From NCBI GenBank assembly GCA_016839745.1, contig JAEOTS010000123.1:1-33744 (forward strand): a stretch of DNA of 33,744 nt, read 5' to 3'. The notes below the pieces were generated by a model. The model did not search any database. It was given only the letters and a program-made list of their open reading frames with translations, and was not told where the DNA came from. This DNA comes from Promethearchaeota archaeon (GTDB lineage Archaea > Asgardarchaeota > Lokiarchaeia > Sigyniarchaeales > SOKP01). Shown piece after piece: positions 32,674 through 33,744 of the stretch (the first letter of the stretch is position 1; the number at the start of each line of letters is the position of its first letter). Position numbers and translations under genes: made by a program.

Positions 32674-33015
32674 CTATCGTTTATTGGTGTATCTCATCCG
32701 TTCCTGAATTAGAATATTTTCTTCAGGAAATCCTAAGTCAATTAGAAATTTCTTTAGTTTGAATTTGTGATCACCTTGAAGTTCGATCTCGTTTCCTCTA
32801 ACTGTTCCTCCAGAAGCACATTTCCTTTTAGCTTGCGTAAGAATATCTTTTAAATTCGCATCTATGTTCCCCTCGAACTTGATAACTGTAACCACACGCC
32901 CCCATTTACGTCGATCGTTAGAAATAATAATTTGTTGTTCATCTGCGCTTAAACTATCGCATATACATAGGTCTTTCGGAAAACTACATATAGCACAAAT
33001 ATCGTCGTCTTTAAT
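32674..33015 (-). CDS. Translation initiation factor aIF1 (SUI1/eIF1 family), with an apparent ATT start
   Basis: 113 residues if read from ATT 33015. The N-terminal zinc knuckle CAICSFPKDLCICD, the DRRKWGRVVTVIKFEG strand and the SUI1 core (CASGGTVRGNEIELQGDH, ending FLIDLGFPEENI) are complete and typical of aIF1. GTG 32895 would leave only 73 residues and lose the knuckle and first strand. No ATG, GTG or TTG occurs in frame between the TGA at 33025-33027 and this GTG. aIF1 monitors start-codon pairing on the small subunit. A GTG at 33028 lies in another frame and would need a one-base change near 33014 to join (giving KKEYKDDDICAIC), so a sequence error is the rival explanation. Confidence 0.88.
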   Translation of the reverse strand: MKDDDICAICSFPKDLCICDSLSADEQQIIISNDRRKWGRVVTVIKFEGNIDANLKDILTQAKRKCASGGTVRGNEIELQGDHKFKLKKFLIDLGFPEENILIQERMRYTNKR

Positions 33016-33213
33016 ACTCTTTTTTCACAACCTTTATTATTGAAACGTTTAAAAATACAATACTAAAAAATAATAGACCTAAATCTTATAAAAACCTTTT
33101 TTAATTTTAGTTTTAAATAATTTTAAAAATATGAAGTTTTATAAAAAGTGTAGTTTGGTTTAGCATTATTATAAAAACAAAATCTTATTTACTATAATTA
33201 AAAAAAAACATTC

Positions 33214-33744
33214 ATGAAATTAGATATGATGAGTTCATGGATCTTTAAAGTGATTGTAGCAGGAGCAGGCGGGGTGGGAAAAACCGCTATGGTAACTCGA
33301 TATTGCACGGGAAAATTTGAAGAAGGCTATAAAATGACGATTGGCGCAGGATTCCATACTAAATCTGAAACGCTTGATACCGGGGAATCTGTCAAAATGC
33401 AACTATGGGATTTTGCCGGTGAAAAACGCTTCCGAGAACTTTTACCAGACTATTGCAAAGGCGCGAGTGGAGGATTAATTTGTTTTGATATAACAGATTA
33501 CGATACGTTCAGAGACATTCCGGTGTGGCTAAAAATTATTCGCCAAAAAGCGGGTTTTATACCAATAATCCTCATGGGGATGAAGTGGGACCTATCAAAC
33601 CACGAAGTTGAGTTCGAAATCGCAAATGAATACGCTCTAAAAGCTAAATGCAATCAATGCGTTTTCACTTCATCAAAAGAGAATATAAATGTGAACGAAT
33701 CTTTTCAAGCCATGGCAAAGTGGCTAATTTTTTACGCTAACCAA
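33214..33744 (+). CDS. Ras/Rab-like small GTPase, 3' end beyond window
   Basis: 177 codons from ATG 33214 with no stop before the window ends. G1 is GAGGVGKT at residues 17-24, G2 includes T42 in YKMTIGAGF, and G3 is WDFAGEKRF (D66, G69), close to the WDTAGQERF of Rab/Arf-like proteins with Glu in place of the catalytic Gln. G4 reads MKWD where the family has NKxD, so the Asn is missing; G5 is probably TSSKEN. Eukaryote-like small GTPases are abundant in Asgard archaea and act in membrane or cytoskeleton control there by inference. Strong AT-rich upstream region (33028-33213); divergent from aIF1. Confidence 0.9.
   Translation, partial: MKLDMMSSWIFKVIVAGAGGVGKTAMVTRYCTGKFEEGYKMTIGAGFHTKSETLDTGESVKMQLWDFAGEKRFRELLPDYCKGASGGLICFDITDYDTFRDIPVWLKIIRQKAGFIPIILMGMKWDLSNHEVEFEIANEYALKAKCNQCVFTSSKENINVNESFQAMAKWLIFYANQ

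Noticed and set aside
32674..32895. 73-residue aIF1 starting at GTG 32895
   Set aside because: The aIF1 zinc knuckle and first strand are coded in frame upstream, so this start is internal.
1..33744. CRISPR array, insertion sequence, integrase site or toxin-antitoxin pair
   Set aside because: No regularly spaced repeats, transposase or integrase motifs, or typical small toxin genes were found on reading both strands.

Overview
The window looks like a piece of an Asgard archaeal chromosome, most like Lokiarchaeia or a related AT-rich lineage. The information-processing genes are archaeal or eukaryote-like throughout: aRF1, TFB, Rpb12 (RpoP), aIF1, aIF2-beta, Nmd3, Rio1, Dim2/Pno1 and two RPA-like proteins. 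CoA synthesis uses the archaeal route (phosphopantothenate synthetase and pantoate kinase), and an MfnB gene points to methanofuran-type cofactors. Asgard-type signature genes are also present: a Ras/Rab-like small GTPase, a probable roadblock-type protein, a Get3 with its CxxC motif, and a RING-like zinc protein. The lineage is inferred from gene content, not from a tree. I see no CRISPR array, insertion sequence, phage gene or classical defence system; this is dense core genome, so the interest lies in unusual details.

Layout. 1-1570: end of ketopantoate reductase, a GNAT acetyltransferase and phosphopantothenate synthetase. 1664-7651: release factor aRF1, Get3 ATPase, a TtuA/Ncs6-type tRNA thiolase, a large M50 membrane protease and an unrecognised protein. 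7810-7934: initiator tRNA-Met with an intron. 8119-12095: a rightward translation and ribosome-assembly cluster (RPA32-like, aIF2-beta, DUF424, Nmd3, Rio1, Dim2). 12133-17952: mostly leftward, with FtsZ, a LysA-like PLP enzyme coupled to a GT4 glycosyltransferase, a stand-alone ThiI-type PP-loop protein and a CxxCxxCC protein, plus one rightward SWIM-finger gene. 18154-23718: PAC2 chaperone, the very short rpoP, TFB, a zinc protein, a roadblock-like protein with a Lys-rich neighbour, an ADH synthase and a possible PAC3/4-like protein. 23749-23908: tRNA-Leu(CAA) apparently broken by two introns. 23994-29215: UMP kinase, pantoate kinase, ProC, MfnB, a RING-like protein and a HisA-like protein. 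29388-33744: RPA large subunit, PfkB kinase, an unknown protein, aIF1 and a small GTPase that runs off the end.

Working together: the window holds three parts of the start-codon recognition machinery (initiator tRNA, aIF2-beta, aIF1), two parts of 18S/16S-type small-subunit maturation (Rio1, Dim2), the ribosome-export-type factor Nmd3, and the termination factor. Three steps of archaeal CoA synthesis are spread over it.

The strongest unusual signals are: (1) two conserved genes, ADH synthase and aIF1, with no ATG, GTG or TTG at the expected start but an in-frame ATT exactly there, preceded in the ADH synthase case by a well-placed AGGTGA Shine-Dalgarno; for aIF1, the start-codon fidelity factor, this resembles the autoregulatory AUU start of bacterial infC; (2) a tRNA-Leu with two introns and an intron-bearing initiator tRNA; (3) a RING-type zinc finger that keeps the tryptophan position typical of E2-binding RINGs; (4) an orphan small protein that may be a proteasome-assembly chaperone.
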